From Lachnocurva sp029100405 (lineage in GTDB: Bacteria > Bacillota > Clostridia > Lachnospirales > Lachnospiraceae): 7,127 bases of DNA. The position numbers were made by a program, and so were the translations under genes. A model generated the notes under the pieces. The model was not told the origin of the DNA and did not search any database. It was given only the letters and a program-made list of their open reading frames with translations. Below are positions 1 through 5,824 of this stretch, one piece after another. Every line of letters begins with the position of its first letter. Within the stretch, counting starts at the first letter, position 1. The stretch is taken from assembly GCA_046263755.1 (NCBI GenBank), contig JBJYZC010000026.1, positions 1-7,127 on the forward strand, given 5' to 3'.

Positions 1-452
1 TTCGGCCTCTCACGGAAGATTTCAGCATCGTCCAGCTCAAAGACATAGAGAGTCTCCCCCTGATAATCGATGCGGTGGCCAAGGATCTTATAGCGGCACA
101 GATTGTCCCAGCTCATCATCTTGTAGATCATGTTGCAGAACTGCCTGCCGGTGATCTTCCTGCTCTTCCGCTTGTCATTCTTCTGGATGCACCACCGGAG
201 CGAATCCCTGTCGTCCTTCTCGCATTTTTTGATCACCAGCCGTTTCTGGTCCTGATTGACGAGGATCTGAATATAGACCGTGTCCTCCAGTCCCTCGATG
301 CAGGCAGTATTGAACGTGATGCTGTCTTTCCGAATGGTCATCTGAGGCTCACGCAGATGCGCGAACAGCTCCCTTCGGACCGTCTGGTAGCCGTTATAAC
401 TGAATGTCTTCTGAATTTCCGCTGCTTTCTCGTCATCGATAAATGTATCCAT
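1..452 (-). CDS. Recombinase-associated protein, homologous to C-terminal domain of upstream recombinase (3' end outside window)
   Basis: The reading frame starts at ATG 450-452 with M-D-T-F-I-D-D-E-K and stays open for 150 codons to the left edge, so the C-terminus is missing. Function is unknown. Residues about 21-145 align with residues about 393-517 of the neighbouring recombinase (456-2321). Shared landmarks in order are GY..VR..LF, I.FNT.C, V.L..N...K, CEKD, RW, a C..M.W segment, RY...G, and F.L.D.EI. The protein therefore looks like a free-standing copy of that recombinase's C-terminal module, with no catalytic resolvase domain in the visible part. The start lies 3 bp after the recombinase stop codon, with a weak GGGG ribosome site about 7 bases upstream, which implies co-transcription and probably coupled translation. 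It may be a partner subunit of the recombinase or a DNA-binding accessory factor; both are inference. Database relatives may be loosely labelled integrase. Confidence 0.8.
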   Translation of the reverse strand, partial: MDTFIDDEKAAEIQKTFSYNGYQTVRRELFAHLREPQMTIRKDSITFNTACIEGLEDTVYIQILVNQDQKRLVIKKCEKDDRDSLRWCIQKNDKRKSRKITGRQFCNMIYKMMSWDNLCRYKILGHRIDYQGETLYVFELDDAEIFRERP

Positions 453-455
453 AAT

Positions 456-2321
456 TTACCCCACATTCGTTTTCATCTGGGCCGTCACAAACTGGGCTTT
501 CGAGATGATTTCTTTCAGTTCGTCTTCTGTGATATCTGTGCAGTACTTGAAGAATGAGGCAGGACGAAGGATCTGCCAGTCGCCCTTAAAGTGCGCCAGC
601 TCCAGTTCCTTTGCCGCATCCCGTCCAAACCTCTCGTCTGCGTAAAAGACCACCTTCTCATGGTGGACCGTACTCTGCTGCTCGATCTCATCTTCTCTGC
701 TTCGGATGACACGGGGAGTGTCGTTCTCACTGCTCTCCGGATCTTCCTCCGTATACGTCACGTCCTGCGTGATCTCCGGATCCGTAAGATCAAAGAACAG
801 ACAGCATTCATCGCCGGAAGAAACGAATCGCCCGACGAACCGATACCTGGCGTCCGGATCCCAGCCCATCAGATTACAGAGTGGCTCCACCAGTCCACGG
901 CAGCTCTTTGCCGTAGGTTTGATCATATCGCCTACAAATTTTGCCCACCGGACTGCTGTCGGAGAATCCTTCTCACAGGGCCGCACAGCGATACATTTTT
1001 CCTTGGTATTGAGCAGGAGCTCCACATACTCCGTGCGGTTTAACTCCCGTACGCAGTTCGTGTTGAAATAGATCTGCCCATTGGAAAAAGTCATGATCGT
1101 TTTGTCCGTGGTACTGAAAAGGAAACTCCGGACCACCTCATATCCATCGAGGGCGCTGTCCAGCTGATGCTTCTTTTCAATCTGCTCATCCAGATCGTCT
1201 GTCAGAACACTTCTGGAAGCCTCTTCATAATCTGCTTCCGAAAATCCACGAATATTCCGGTCCACAGGAACATAGCCTTTCAGAATCCCCTGATCCACGA
1301 CAGAAAGAGAAGGAAGCGTTTCTCCCTTCCGGTTCCGGAACTCCACCTCCATCTTTCGATTGGCAGCGGTCCATACGATCCGGCTCACGATCGGATCATG
1401 ATGATCTTCCTTCCGTACCCAGGTGCGCTCGCCGTGGTTTACTTTGTGCTTATGGGTCAGGAAATCCGGCGTATAGGTCTTATGCGCCAGAATGTCTCCA
1501 CAGTGGCGTTCGTTCCGGATAATGCCCCGGATGGTGCCGCTGTTCCATGTGTCTTTTCCTGAATAAGTCTTGATATGGAGCGAGGTCAGGAAGTTCGCAA
1601 TTTCCGAGCAGTTGAAGCCGGTCAGGAAGGAATAGTAGATGAACTGCACCACTTTCGCTTCCTGTTCGTTGACCACCAGATCACCGTTTTCATCCTGATC
1701 GTAGCCATACAGTGGCGGTGTCAGGAAGATGCCGTTCTTGATCCGGTTCTCAAAGCTCCAGTTCATGATGTCGCTCTTGGTCCGGGATTCCTGCTCGGCC
1801 ATCCCTGCCATCATCATGAGGAGGAAGCGCATACCGGGATCAAAGGTATCGATATGCTCGGTCTCAAATTTCACTTCCACCGGATGCGGCAGGTTATCCA
1901 GAATCTGAATCGTGGCAAGCGTGTCCTTCACATTTCGGGCGAAACGGGAAATCGACTTCGTGAGGATCAGATCGATCTTTCCTGCCTTGCAGTCCTCGAT
2001 CATCTGCTGGAAGCCCAGCCGGTGCTCAATATTCGTTCCGGAGATTCCCTCGTCCGCATAAATATTGACGAGCTGATAATCCGGCGTGTTATTGATGAGG
2101 TCTGTGTAGGTTTTCACCTGCAGCTCAAAGCTTGAGGTCTGCTGTTCCTCCTGCGTAGAAACGCGGCAATAAGCAGCCACCTTTCGAATCGTGCCGGGAG
2201 CCTTTCGGACCGCCTCTTTCGGCGTCACTTCATGGATTTCCAGTTCGTCAACCTTCTGGTTATATCGCTCCCGGATCCGATTCTTTTTCGATGCTCTTGC
2301 TGATTTCCTGTTTCTTCCCAT
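456..2321 (-). CDS. Large serine recombinase lacking a zinc ribbon
   Basis: Site-specific recombinase of the large serine family, 621 residues from ATG 2321. The N-terminal resolvase domain (about residues 47-190) has the nucleophile motif YCRVST, with catalytic Ser near residue 55, then DEGISGT (about 90-96) and the arginine-bearing SRFARN (125-130). The Recombinase domain follows (about 200-330) with LYGY, the GTIRGIIRNERHCGD segment and FLTHK. No CxxC zinc-ribbon pair follows where the two sister enzymes have one; the region instead reads GILKGYVPV and leads to a roughly 240-residue extension. Part of this extension (about 393-517) is shared with the next gene in the operon. A GTG at 2330 would add three residues, but AGGTG lies 6 bases before the ATG at 2321, so I prefer the ATG. 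The start overlaps the end of the ATPase gene by 62 bp, suggesting translational coupling. The family assignment is firm; the role of the extension is unknown. Confidence 0.95.
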   Translation of the reverse strand: MGRNRKSARASKKNRIRERYNQKVDELEIHEVTPKEAVRKAPGTIRKVAAYCRVSTQEEQQTSSFELQVKTYTDLINNTPDYQLVNIYADEGISGTNIEHRLGFQQMIEDCKAGKIDLILTKSISRFARNVKDTLATIQILDNLPHPVEVKFETEHIDTFDPGMRFLLMMMAGMAEQESRTKSDIMNWSFENRIKNGIFLTPPLYGYDQDENGDLVVNEQEAKVVQFIYYSFLTGFNCSEIANFLTSLHIKTYSGKDTWNSGTIRGIIRNERHCGDILAHKTYTPDFLTHKHKVNHGERTWVRKEDHHDPIVSRIVWTAANRKMEVEFRNRKGETLPSLSVVDQGILKGYVPVDRNIRGFSEADYEEASRSVLTDDLDEQIEKKHQLDSALDGYEVVRSFLFSTTDKTIMTFSNGQIYFNTNCVRELNRTEYVELLLNTKEKCIAVRPCEKDSPTAVRWAKFVGDMIKPTAKSCRGLVEPLCNLMGWDPDARYRFVGRFVSSGDECCLFFDLTDPEITQDVTYTEEDPESSENDTPRVIRSREDEIEQQSTVHHEKVVFYADERFGRDAAKELELAHFKGDWQILRPASFFKYCTDITEDELKEIISKAQFVTAQMKTNVG

Positions 2322-3303
2322 TTCTGTCACCTGTCTCTAAATCTGGAATTTTTTCTTCTCTGTCCAGATGCCAGTACCATCCATCCTTTTTCTTTATCGA
2401 CTTGATCTCCTGATCTGCCTTTACACTTTTTACCGTTCGATTGCTGATTCCAAGCTCCCGGAACCGCTTCATGATTTCCGCTGCCGGGAGATCTTCTTTC
2501 GAGAGCCACGCAATGAGATATTCCTCTATCGCTTCCTGCTTTGTGGTACGGATGGATTCTTTTTCCAGCATCGGATCTTCCACTTCCGCATCGACCGTGC
2601 CGATAATGTTGATCCGGCCTCCTTCTGCAATTTCAAAGGCCAGATCACTGCCTTCCTCTGCAAGACTGCTTTTGATGTGCTGGATGTATCGGATTCCGGA
2701 AGACTGCTGCATCCTTCTAACTGCAAGTACACTTCTGCAAGCTGCCACAATGTCGATGCTGCCGAGGCTGCGATAGATGCTTTTCTGACTGCTCTGCTTG
2801 TTCATATGCCCGATAAAGATAACGGCGCAGTGATATTTCATCGCAAGCCGGCTGATATAGAAAAGCTGCCTGCGCATCGCGGTCACGTTCTGCATATCCT
2901 CGTTTCCGAGAAAAGCCTGGACCGGATCAAAGACAAGAAGTCTGGCATCTGTCTTTTTCAGAGCTTCCTCGATCCGTTCATCCATGAGAGAAAGCGGATT
3001 GTTCTCGTCTTCATCAATAAAAGCGATCTTCGAGCAGTCCGCATTATTTGCCTTGAGCCTTGGAAGAATTGTGTCGTTGATGCCGTCCTCGTCACACTGA
3101 TAAATTGTGGATTCGGGCTTTTCGTGATTGGTTCCATCCGGACGAAGGCCGCCTCTTGATATCATCGCTGCAATCGATAACACGAGAGAGGACTTGCCAT
3201 CTCCCGGGTCGCCTTCGATCAATGTGATTTTTCCATATGGAATATAGGGGTACCAGAGCCACTCGACCGGCACTCCCACAATCTGAGAAAAGTATGTTAT
3301 CAT
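2260..3303 (-). CDS. RepA-like AAA/RecA-fold ATPase (AAA_25 type) with C-terminal winged helix
   Basis: RecA-fold NTPase of the RepA/AAA_25 type, about 347 residues. The Walker A motif GDPGDGKS lies at residues 31-38, preceded by the WLWYPYIPYGKITLIEG entry typical of mobile-element ATPases. Walker B is LLVFDP (Asp about 126), and GHMNK at about 165-169 fits the sensor/DnaB H4-like position. Residues about 256-314 (EEYL.AWL through ISNRTVKSV to DGWYWHL) look like a winged helix for DNA binding. A lysine- and acid-rich tail is encoded in the overlap with the next gene. By family analogy it is a cytoplasmic DNA-dependent ATPase, perhaps a hexameric helicase or loader for element replication or recombination. 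ATG 3303 is chosen because AAGG lies 7 bases upstream; ATG 3321 would add six residues but has no ribosome site. It is first in the operon, 60 bp behind a strong promoter, with the recombinase immediately downstream. Confidence 0.9.
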   Translation of the reverse strand: MITYFSQIVGVPVEWLWYPYIPYGKITLIEGDPGDGKSSLVLSIAAMISRGGLRPDGTNHEKPESTIYQCDEDGINDTILPRLKANNADCSKIAFIDEDENNPLSLMDERIEEALKKTDARLLVFDPVQAFLGNEDMQNVTAMRRQLFYISRLAMKYHCAVIFIGHMNKQSSQKSIYRSLGSIDIVAACRSVLAVRRMQQSSGIRYIQHIKSSLAEEGSDLAFEIAEGGRINIIGTVDAEVEDPMLEKESIRTTKQEAIEEYLIAWLSKEDLPAAEIMKRFRELGISNRTVKSVKADQEIKSIKKKDGWYWHLDREEKIPDLETGDRNGKKQEISKSIEKESDPGAI

Positions 3304-3339
3304 GTTGCAGCCTTGTTTCATCTATTAGTGTATTTTTAT

Positions 3340-3355
3340 AACGATATTTTCGCTA
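3340..3355. promoter_or_regulatory. Imperfect operator-like site near the ATPase transcription start
   Basis: On the minus strand this reads TAGCGAAAATATCGTT. It is an imperfect inverted repeat (AGCGA against TCGTT) whose left half TAGCGAAA is identical to the left half of the perfect palindrome at 3413-3424 as read on the minus strand. It lies just downstream of the -10 box, where a bound repressor would block initiation. A second binding site for the neighbouring XRE protein is a reasonable inference, but the match is short and the spacing of the half sites differs by one base. Confidence 0.35.
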
Positions 3356-3362
3356 CTAGCTT

Positions 3363-3391
3363 ATTATAAGCATTGTGGGAGTTCTTTACAA
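3363..3391 (-). promoter_or_regulatory. Sigma-A-like promoter for the ATPase-recombinase operon
   Basis: On the minus strand a -35 box TTGTAA (3386-3391, four of six consensus bases) is followed after exactly 17 bp by a perfect -10 box TATAAT (3363-3368). Initiation would fall near 3356, giving a leader of about 50 bases to ATG 3303. The -10 box sits inside a small palindrome, GCTTATTATAAGC (3359-3371), which may be incidental or a further regulatory site. The perfect palindrome at 3413-3424 lies about 22 bp upstream of the -35 box. Confidence 0.75.
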
Positions 3392-3412
3392 TAAAAAAGT
3401 GAAATTACAAGT

Positions 3413-3424
3413 GCGAAATTTCGC
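3413..3424. promoter_or_regulatory. Perfect 12-bp palindrome, probable XRE operator
   Basis: GCGAAATTTCGC is a perfect inverted repeat in the gap between the divergent ATPase operon and the XRE gene. A symmetric site of this size between a repressor gene and a divergent operon is the usual arrangement for XRE/Cro-type autoregulation. Related half sites appear at 3348-3355 (TTTCGCTA) and 3472-3478 (GCGAAAT). The binding protein is inferred from position. Confidence 0.6.
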
Positions 3425-3469
3425 TAATGGACTATATGAGTACACAGGCAGCCGAAAAGGAGCTGGTTT

Positions 3470-3511
3470 ATGCGAAATGAGATTCGAGGTTGTTTTCCGC
3501 AAGAGGGGTAA
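3470..3511 (+). CDS. Possible 13-codon leader ORF upstream of the XRE gene
   Basis: ATG 3470-3472 opens a 13-codon frame (M-R-N-E-I-R-G-C-F-P-Q-E-G) that stops at TAA 3509-3511. Its ribosome site is the best in the neighbourhood: AAGGAG at 3457-3462 with a 7-base spacer. The stop lies 5 bases before the XRE start at 3517, and the XRE ribosome site (GAGGGG, 3503-3508) is inside the last codons of the leader. This geometry suggests that translation of the leader controls or feeds translation of the repressor. No peptide family is recognised. It could also be a decayed original start of the regulator gene, but it is in a different frame. Confidence 0.45.
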   Translation: MRNEIRGCFPQEG

Positions 3512-3516
3512 TAAAG

Positions 3517-3861
3517 ATGGATGATCTGGATTTTGAATTCTTAAGAAGTAACATTCGAAAAGAGAGAATCAGATGTGAGATGACGCAGGAGCAGCTGGCT
3601 AATCAGGTTGACACCGTCACCTCGTATATCAGTGATATAGAAACCGGAAAGAAAAAGCCCAGCGTAAAAATGCTTTACGCAATTTCTGTAGCGCTGGGCA
3701 CCGGGATTGACCGGCTGATCTTTGGGAATGATCATTACCATACAGATTCATTGACCAAAGAGGTCATGCCGATATTTGAAGCAGCTGACGAGAAGAAACG
3801 TTCGTTCCTTTTGATGGCGCTTTCTGATCTCAGCAAAGATTATGACAAGTGCATTCACTAA
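3517..3861 (+). CDS. XRE-family helix-turn-helix transcriptional regulator
   Basis: A 114-residue cytoplasmic DNA-binding protein. Residues about 8-65 form a typical HTH_3/XRE domain: LRSNIRKERIRCEMTQEQLA, then the recognition stretch TVTSYISDIETGKKKPSVKM, then LYAISVALGTGIDRLIFG. The C-terminal part (about 75-114) is a short helical tail that may mediate dimerisation. ATG 3517 is chosen because GAGGGG lies 8 bases upstream; a TTG at 3490 in the same frame would add nine residues without a better ribosome site. It is divergent from the ATPase-recombinase operon across a gap holding a perfect palindrome, so it most likely represses that operon and itself. Its own promoter is unclear: TATATG at 3433-3438 is a possible -10 box without a convincing -35. 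The gene ends 1 base before the repeat array. Confidence 0.92.
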   Translation: MDDLDFEFLRSNIRKERIRCEMTQEQLANQVDTVTSYISDIETGKKKPSVKMLYAISVALGTGIDRLIFGNDHYHTDSLTKEVMPIFEAADEKKRSFLLMALSDLSKDYDKCIH

Positions 3862-3862
3862 T

Positions 3863-3898
3863 CAAGGGTGCAACCCCCTCACACACATTGCACCCTTG
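3863..3898. repeat. Hairpin module 1 (11-bp arms, 14-base loop)
   Basis: Arms 3863-3873 and 3888-3898 are perfectly complementary. The loop begins CCCCCT. The left arm starts one base after the XRE stop codon. There is no T-run after either arm, so a classical intrinsic terminator is not supported, although the hairpin could still influence the 3' end of the XRE mRNA. Confidence 0.75.
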
Positions 3899-3953
3899 CA
3901 CCCTTGCACCCTTGACCCCGCAAAGCCGCTATTTTACTGGATTCCTGATAAAA

Positions 3954-3992
3954 TTCAAGGGTGCAATCCCCTGTTGAAATTGCACCCTTGAA
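3954..3992. repeat. Hairpin module 2 (13-bp arms, 13-base loop)
   Basis: Arms 3954-3966 and 3980-3992 are perfectly complementary over 13 bp. The loop begins TCCCCT, matching the CCCCCT start of the loop in module 1 at all but the first base. The left arms of the two modules are 93 bp apart. The conserved loop start suggests that the two modules are copies of one element and not chance pairings. No T-run follows on either strand. Confidence 0.75.
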
Positions 3993-4043
3993 CCGTAATT
4001 CATTGCACCCTTGGCTCAACTGGACCGCCAGGAAACCTGATTT

Positions 4044-4505
4044 TTACTGAAGAGCTGTATAGCAGTCTTTCAAAAAGGTAGCAAATGCATAGCTCATGTG
4101 TTCTACGGTTTTTTTACCGTCCGCCTTTCTCATTACGTCCCGGACAACCGCTGCAAAGGCGCTGTACTCCTCGCTGGTCCTGTCAATGAGTTCTTTATAA
4201 TCGCTTTGAACGGTCTGGTCAATCAGGCTGGTGAGCGCTTTTCCTTCGATCTCGAAGTCTCCATCCTCCCTTCTTCTTATCACCGATTCAATCTGCTTTC
4301 TTGCGTCCTCCGGATCAAGATGCTTCAGATTGGAAAGCAGTGCCGATGCGACAAACTCTTCTCTATCGCTCATGTGGTAACTGTAAATATCGATGTCAAA
4401 TAGGTTCATAGTCTCCTTTTCCAGCAGAATCAGGCCTGTTTTGAATTTTCTGCAGTACCCACGATATTCAAAATCAGGGTACATAGCAAGACAATTATCG
4501 ACCAC
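4044..4505 (-). CDS. Hypothetical protein, unrecognised
   Basis: A soluble, charged protein of 153 residues from GTG 4505, with no family I recognise. It has no signal peptide, membrane segment or clear catalytic motif. After an aromatic N-terminal part (CLAMYPDFEYRGYCRKF), residues from about 45 look mainly helical and acidic/basic mixed, including SALLSNLKHLDPEDARKQIE and EEYSAFAAVVRDVMRKADG. The start is uncertain. The GTG has no good ribosome site, while an internal ATG at 4409 has AAGGAG only 3 bases upstream and would give 121 residues. The frame also stays open for 13 codons above the GTG, to a TAA inside the end of the recombinase gene, without another usual start codon. This could mean a truncated or altered 5' end. 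It lies 28 bp after the second recombinase and is probably co-transcribed with it. Confidence 0.65.
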   Translation of the reverse strand: MVDNCLAMYPDFEYRGYCRKFKTGLILLEKETMNLFDIDIYSYHMSDREEFVASALLSNLKHLDPEDARKQIESVIRRREDGDFEIEGKALTSLIDQTVQSDYKELIDRTSEEYSAFAAVVRDVMRKADGKKTVEHMSYAFATFLKDCYTALQ

Positions 4506-4533
4506 AGATTCTTTTTGGAAATAGTACCTAAGA

Positions 4534-5769
4534 TCAGCTCTTTTTTATGAATTCAAAATGATCATCGTAGACAAGGATTTTCTCGATCTGACACTCAAAT
4601 TCTTCTCTGGGAAAGGCGTCAGTGTCCTTCCACGGAAGGCCCAGCTCATCACTTATGGCTTGTAAAAGCTCCGTCTCGTCAACGGTCCGGTTCTTACAGC
4701 CGTTTCCCTTTTTCCCTTTTCTGCGTTCCATGCAGACCCACATTTTATGCATGCGCTCCCCGCTTCCGGAATTCCGCCTCTTGTACAGAGCACCGCAGTT
4801 TCCGCAGAAGACTCTGCCGTAAAGAAAGCTGCTTCTTCCGGGCATCAAGTAAATTCCTCGCTCCTGCTCTTCCTTCCGGTCACTCAGCTTTTTCTGCACC
4901 TGATCCCAGGTGTCCCGGTCGATGATCGCAGGATGTCCGTCCGTGATATAAAAAGAATCGTAATCCACGGAAGGATCCGGCTTATGCGTGAGAAAGTTCT
5001 TCGGCGGTCGCTTCTGCAGAAGTTTATCTCCCACAAAGGTTTCATTCTTCAGAATGCCCCGCACGGTCTCCGCTGTCATGGGTCTGCCGGTCACGCTGTG
5101 TCCACCGGCTGCATTCACCGCTGACGCGATGGTGGAGTAACTCTTGCCCGCAAGGAACATCTGGAAGATTTTCCGGACAATCCATGCATCGTCATTGATG
5201 TAGATCGTCCCGTCGTGCTTTGTGCTGTAGCCAAGGATGTGGTTGTTCCCGAGCGAGTACTTTCCCTGCTCAAAGGCCTGCTGGTAGCGCCACTTCATGT
5301 TCTTGCTGATGGATTCGCTCTCACTCTGCGCAATGACTGCCATCAGTCCAAATATCAAAAAGGCGGTCGGATCTTTGGTACTGATCCCTTCCTTCTCGAA
5401 TTGGATGTCCACGCCGTTTCCGTGCAGAAGATCCACATAGTGTTTGCAATCCACAACATTGCGGGAGAATCGGGAAATGCTCTTCACCAGAATGAGGTCA
5501 ATCTTTCCATCCACCGCGTCCTGCACCATCTGCATAAATCCCGGACGCTTCTTTGCATCGGTGCCGCTGATGCCGTTATCAGAATAGATCCCGACGTACT
5601 CCCAGTCCGGATTGCTCTGGATGTATTTGTCATAATATTCCTTCTGGACCTCGAAACTGTCTTCCTGATCGGCGCGGTTGGTACTGACGCGGCAGTAGGC
5701 AGCCGTCCGGGTCTTTCGGGATTCCCGGATCGATTTCCGATAGGATACCTTCATTTCCCCTGTTTCCAT
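4534..5769 (-). CDS. Large serine recombinase with zinc ribbon
   Basis: Site-specific serine recombinase of 411 residues from ATG 5769. The N-terminal resolvase domain has YCRVST with catalytic Ser near residue 29, DNGISGT (about 64-70) and the arginine-bearing SRFSRN (99-104). The Recombinase domain (about 175-300) includes LGY, VRGILKNETFVGD and FLTHK. The zinc ribbon has Cys322 and Cys325 (CGNC), then Cys346 and Cys358. This is a compact member of the family, with little after the zinc ribbon and no long coiled coil. The start at 5769 is preferred over ATG 5784 because a perfect GGAGG (5778-5782) lies 8 bases upstream. It follows the third recombinase by 41 bp, with a terminator-like hairpin in between, so its expression may be lower or separately tuned. 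It is a paralogue of both other recombinases, not a duplicate. Confidence 0.95.
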   Translation of the reverse strand: METGEMKVSYRKSIRESRKTRTAAYCRVSTNRADQEDSFEVQKEYYDKYIQSNPDWEYVGIYSDNGISGTDAKKRPGFMQMVQDAVDGKIDLILVKSISRFSRNVVDCKHYVDLLHGNGVDIQFEKEGISTKDPTAFLIFGLMAVIAQSESESISKNMKWRYQQAFEQGKYSLGNNHILGYSTKHDGTIYINDDAWIVRKIFQMFLAGKSYSTIASAVNAAGGHSVTGRPMTAETVRGILKNETFVGDKLLQKRPPKNFLTHKPDPSVDYDSFYITDGHPAIIDRDTWDQVQKKLSDRKEEQERGIYLMPGRSSFLYGRVFCGNCGALYKRRNSGSGERMHKMWVCMERRKGKKGNGCKNRTVDETELLQAISDELGLPWKDTDAFPREEFECQIEKILVYDDHFEFIKKS

Positions 5770-5792
5770 ATGGCTTTCCTCCATCTGATGGC

Positions 5793-5824
5793 AAAAAAAG
5801 AGAGAGGTTTTTACGCCTCTCTCT
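5793..5824 (-). terminator. Intrinsic terminator between recombinase genes
   Basis: On the minus strand a 9-bp perfect stem (arms 5816-5824 and 5799-5807, AGAGAGAGG against CCTCTCTCT) with an 8-base loop runs straight into a run of T residues covering 5793-5799. The stop codon of the third recombinase (5811-5813) is in the loop, so the stem starts inside the coding end of that gene. It would stop or attenuate read-through to the second recombinase, whose ribosome site begins about 11 bases further on. No T-run exists for the plus strand. Confidence 0.7.

Larger units (their letters stand above)
3863..4013. repeat. Array of seven perfect 11-bp repeats (TTGCACCCTTG) in both orientations
   Basis: Perfect copies of TTGCACCCTTG lie at 3888-3898, 3896-3906, 3904-3914, 3980-3990 and 4003-4013. 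Its reverse complement CAAGGGTGCAA lies at 3863-3873 and 3956-3966. The three copies from 3888 overlap, so that stretch is an exact 8-bp tandem repeat (TTGCACCC three times plus TTG). No other copy was found in the window by eye. The array fills the gap between the convergent XRE gene and the 4044-4505 gene. It is too short and too regular in unit size to be a CRISPR. It resembles iterons or a multi-site protein-binding region, and two inverted pairs can form hairpins. Its function is unknown. Confidence 0.9.

Noticed and set aside
75..557. Plus-strand open frame of 160 codons opposite the stand-alone protein and the recombinase end
   Set aside because: It lies antisense to two well-supported minus-strand genes, spans their boundary, and its product has no recognisable domain; its length is explained by the complementary coding sequence.
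2368..3159. Plus-strand open frame of 263 codons
   Set aside because: It is entirely antisense to the ATPase gene, whose Walker A, Walker B and winged-helix motifs are clear; the plus-strand product shows no family features.
3863..4013. CRISPR array
   Set aside because: The repeat unit is 8-11 bp, copies overlap and occur in both orientations, spacing is irregular and no cas gene is present.
4029..4047. Plus-strand terminator (CAGGAAACCTG followed by T-rich sequence)
   Set aside because: The stem is only 4 bp with a 3-base loop and the T-run is short; it is too weak to call.
4450..4505. Similarity of the hypothetical protein's N-terminus (PDFEYRGYC) to the recombinase segment PDWEYVGIY
   Set aside because: The match is a handful of residues and the following DEGISGT and SRF motifs are absent, so a recombinase remnant cannot be supported.
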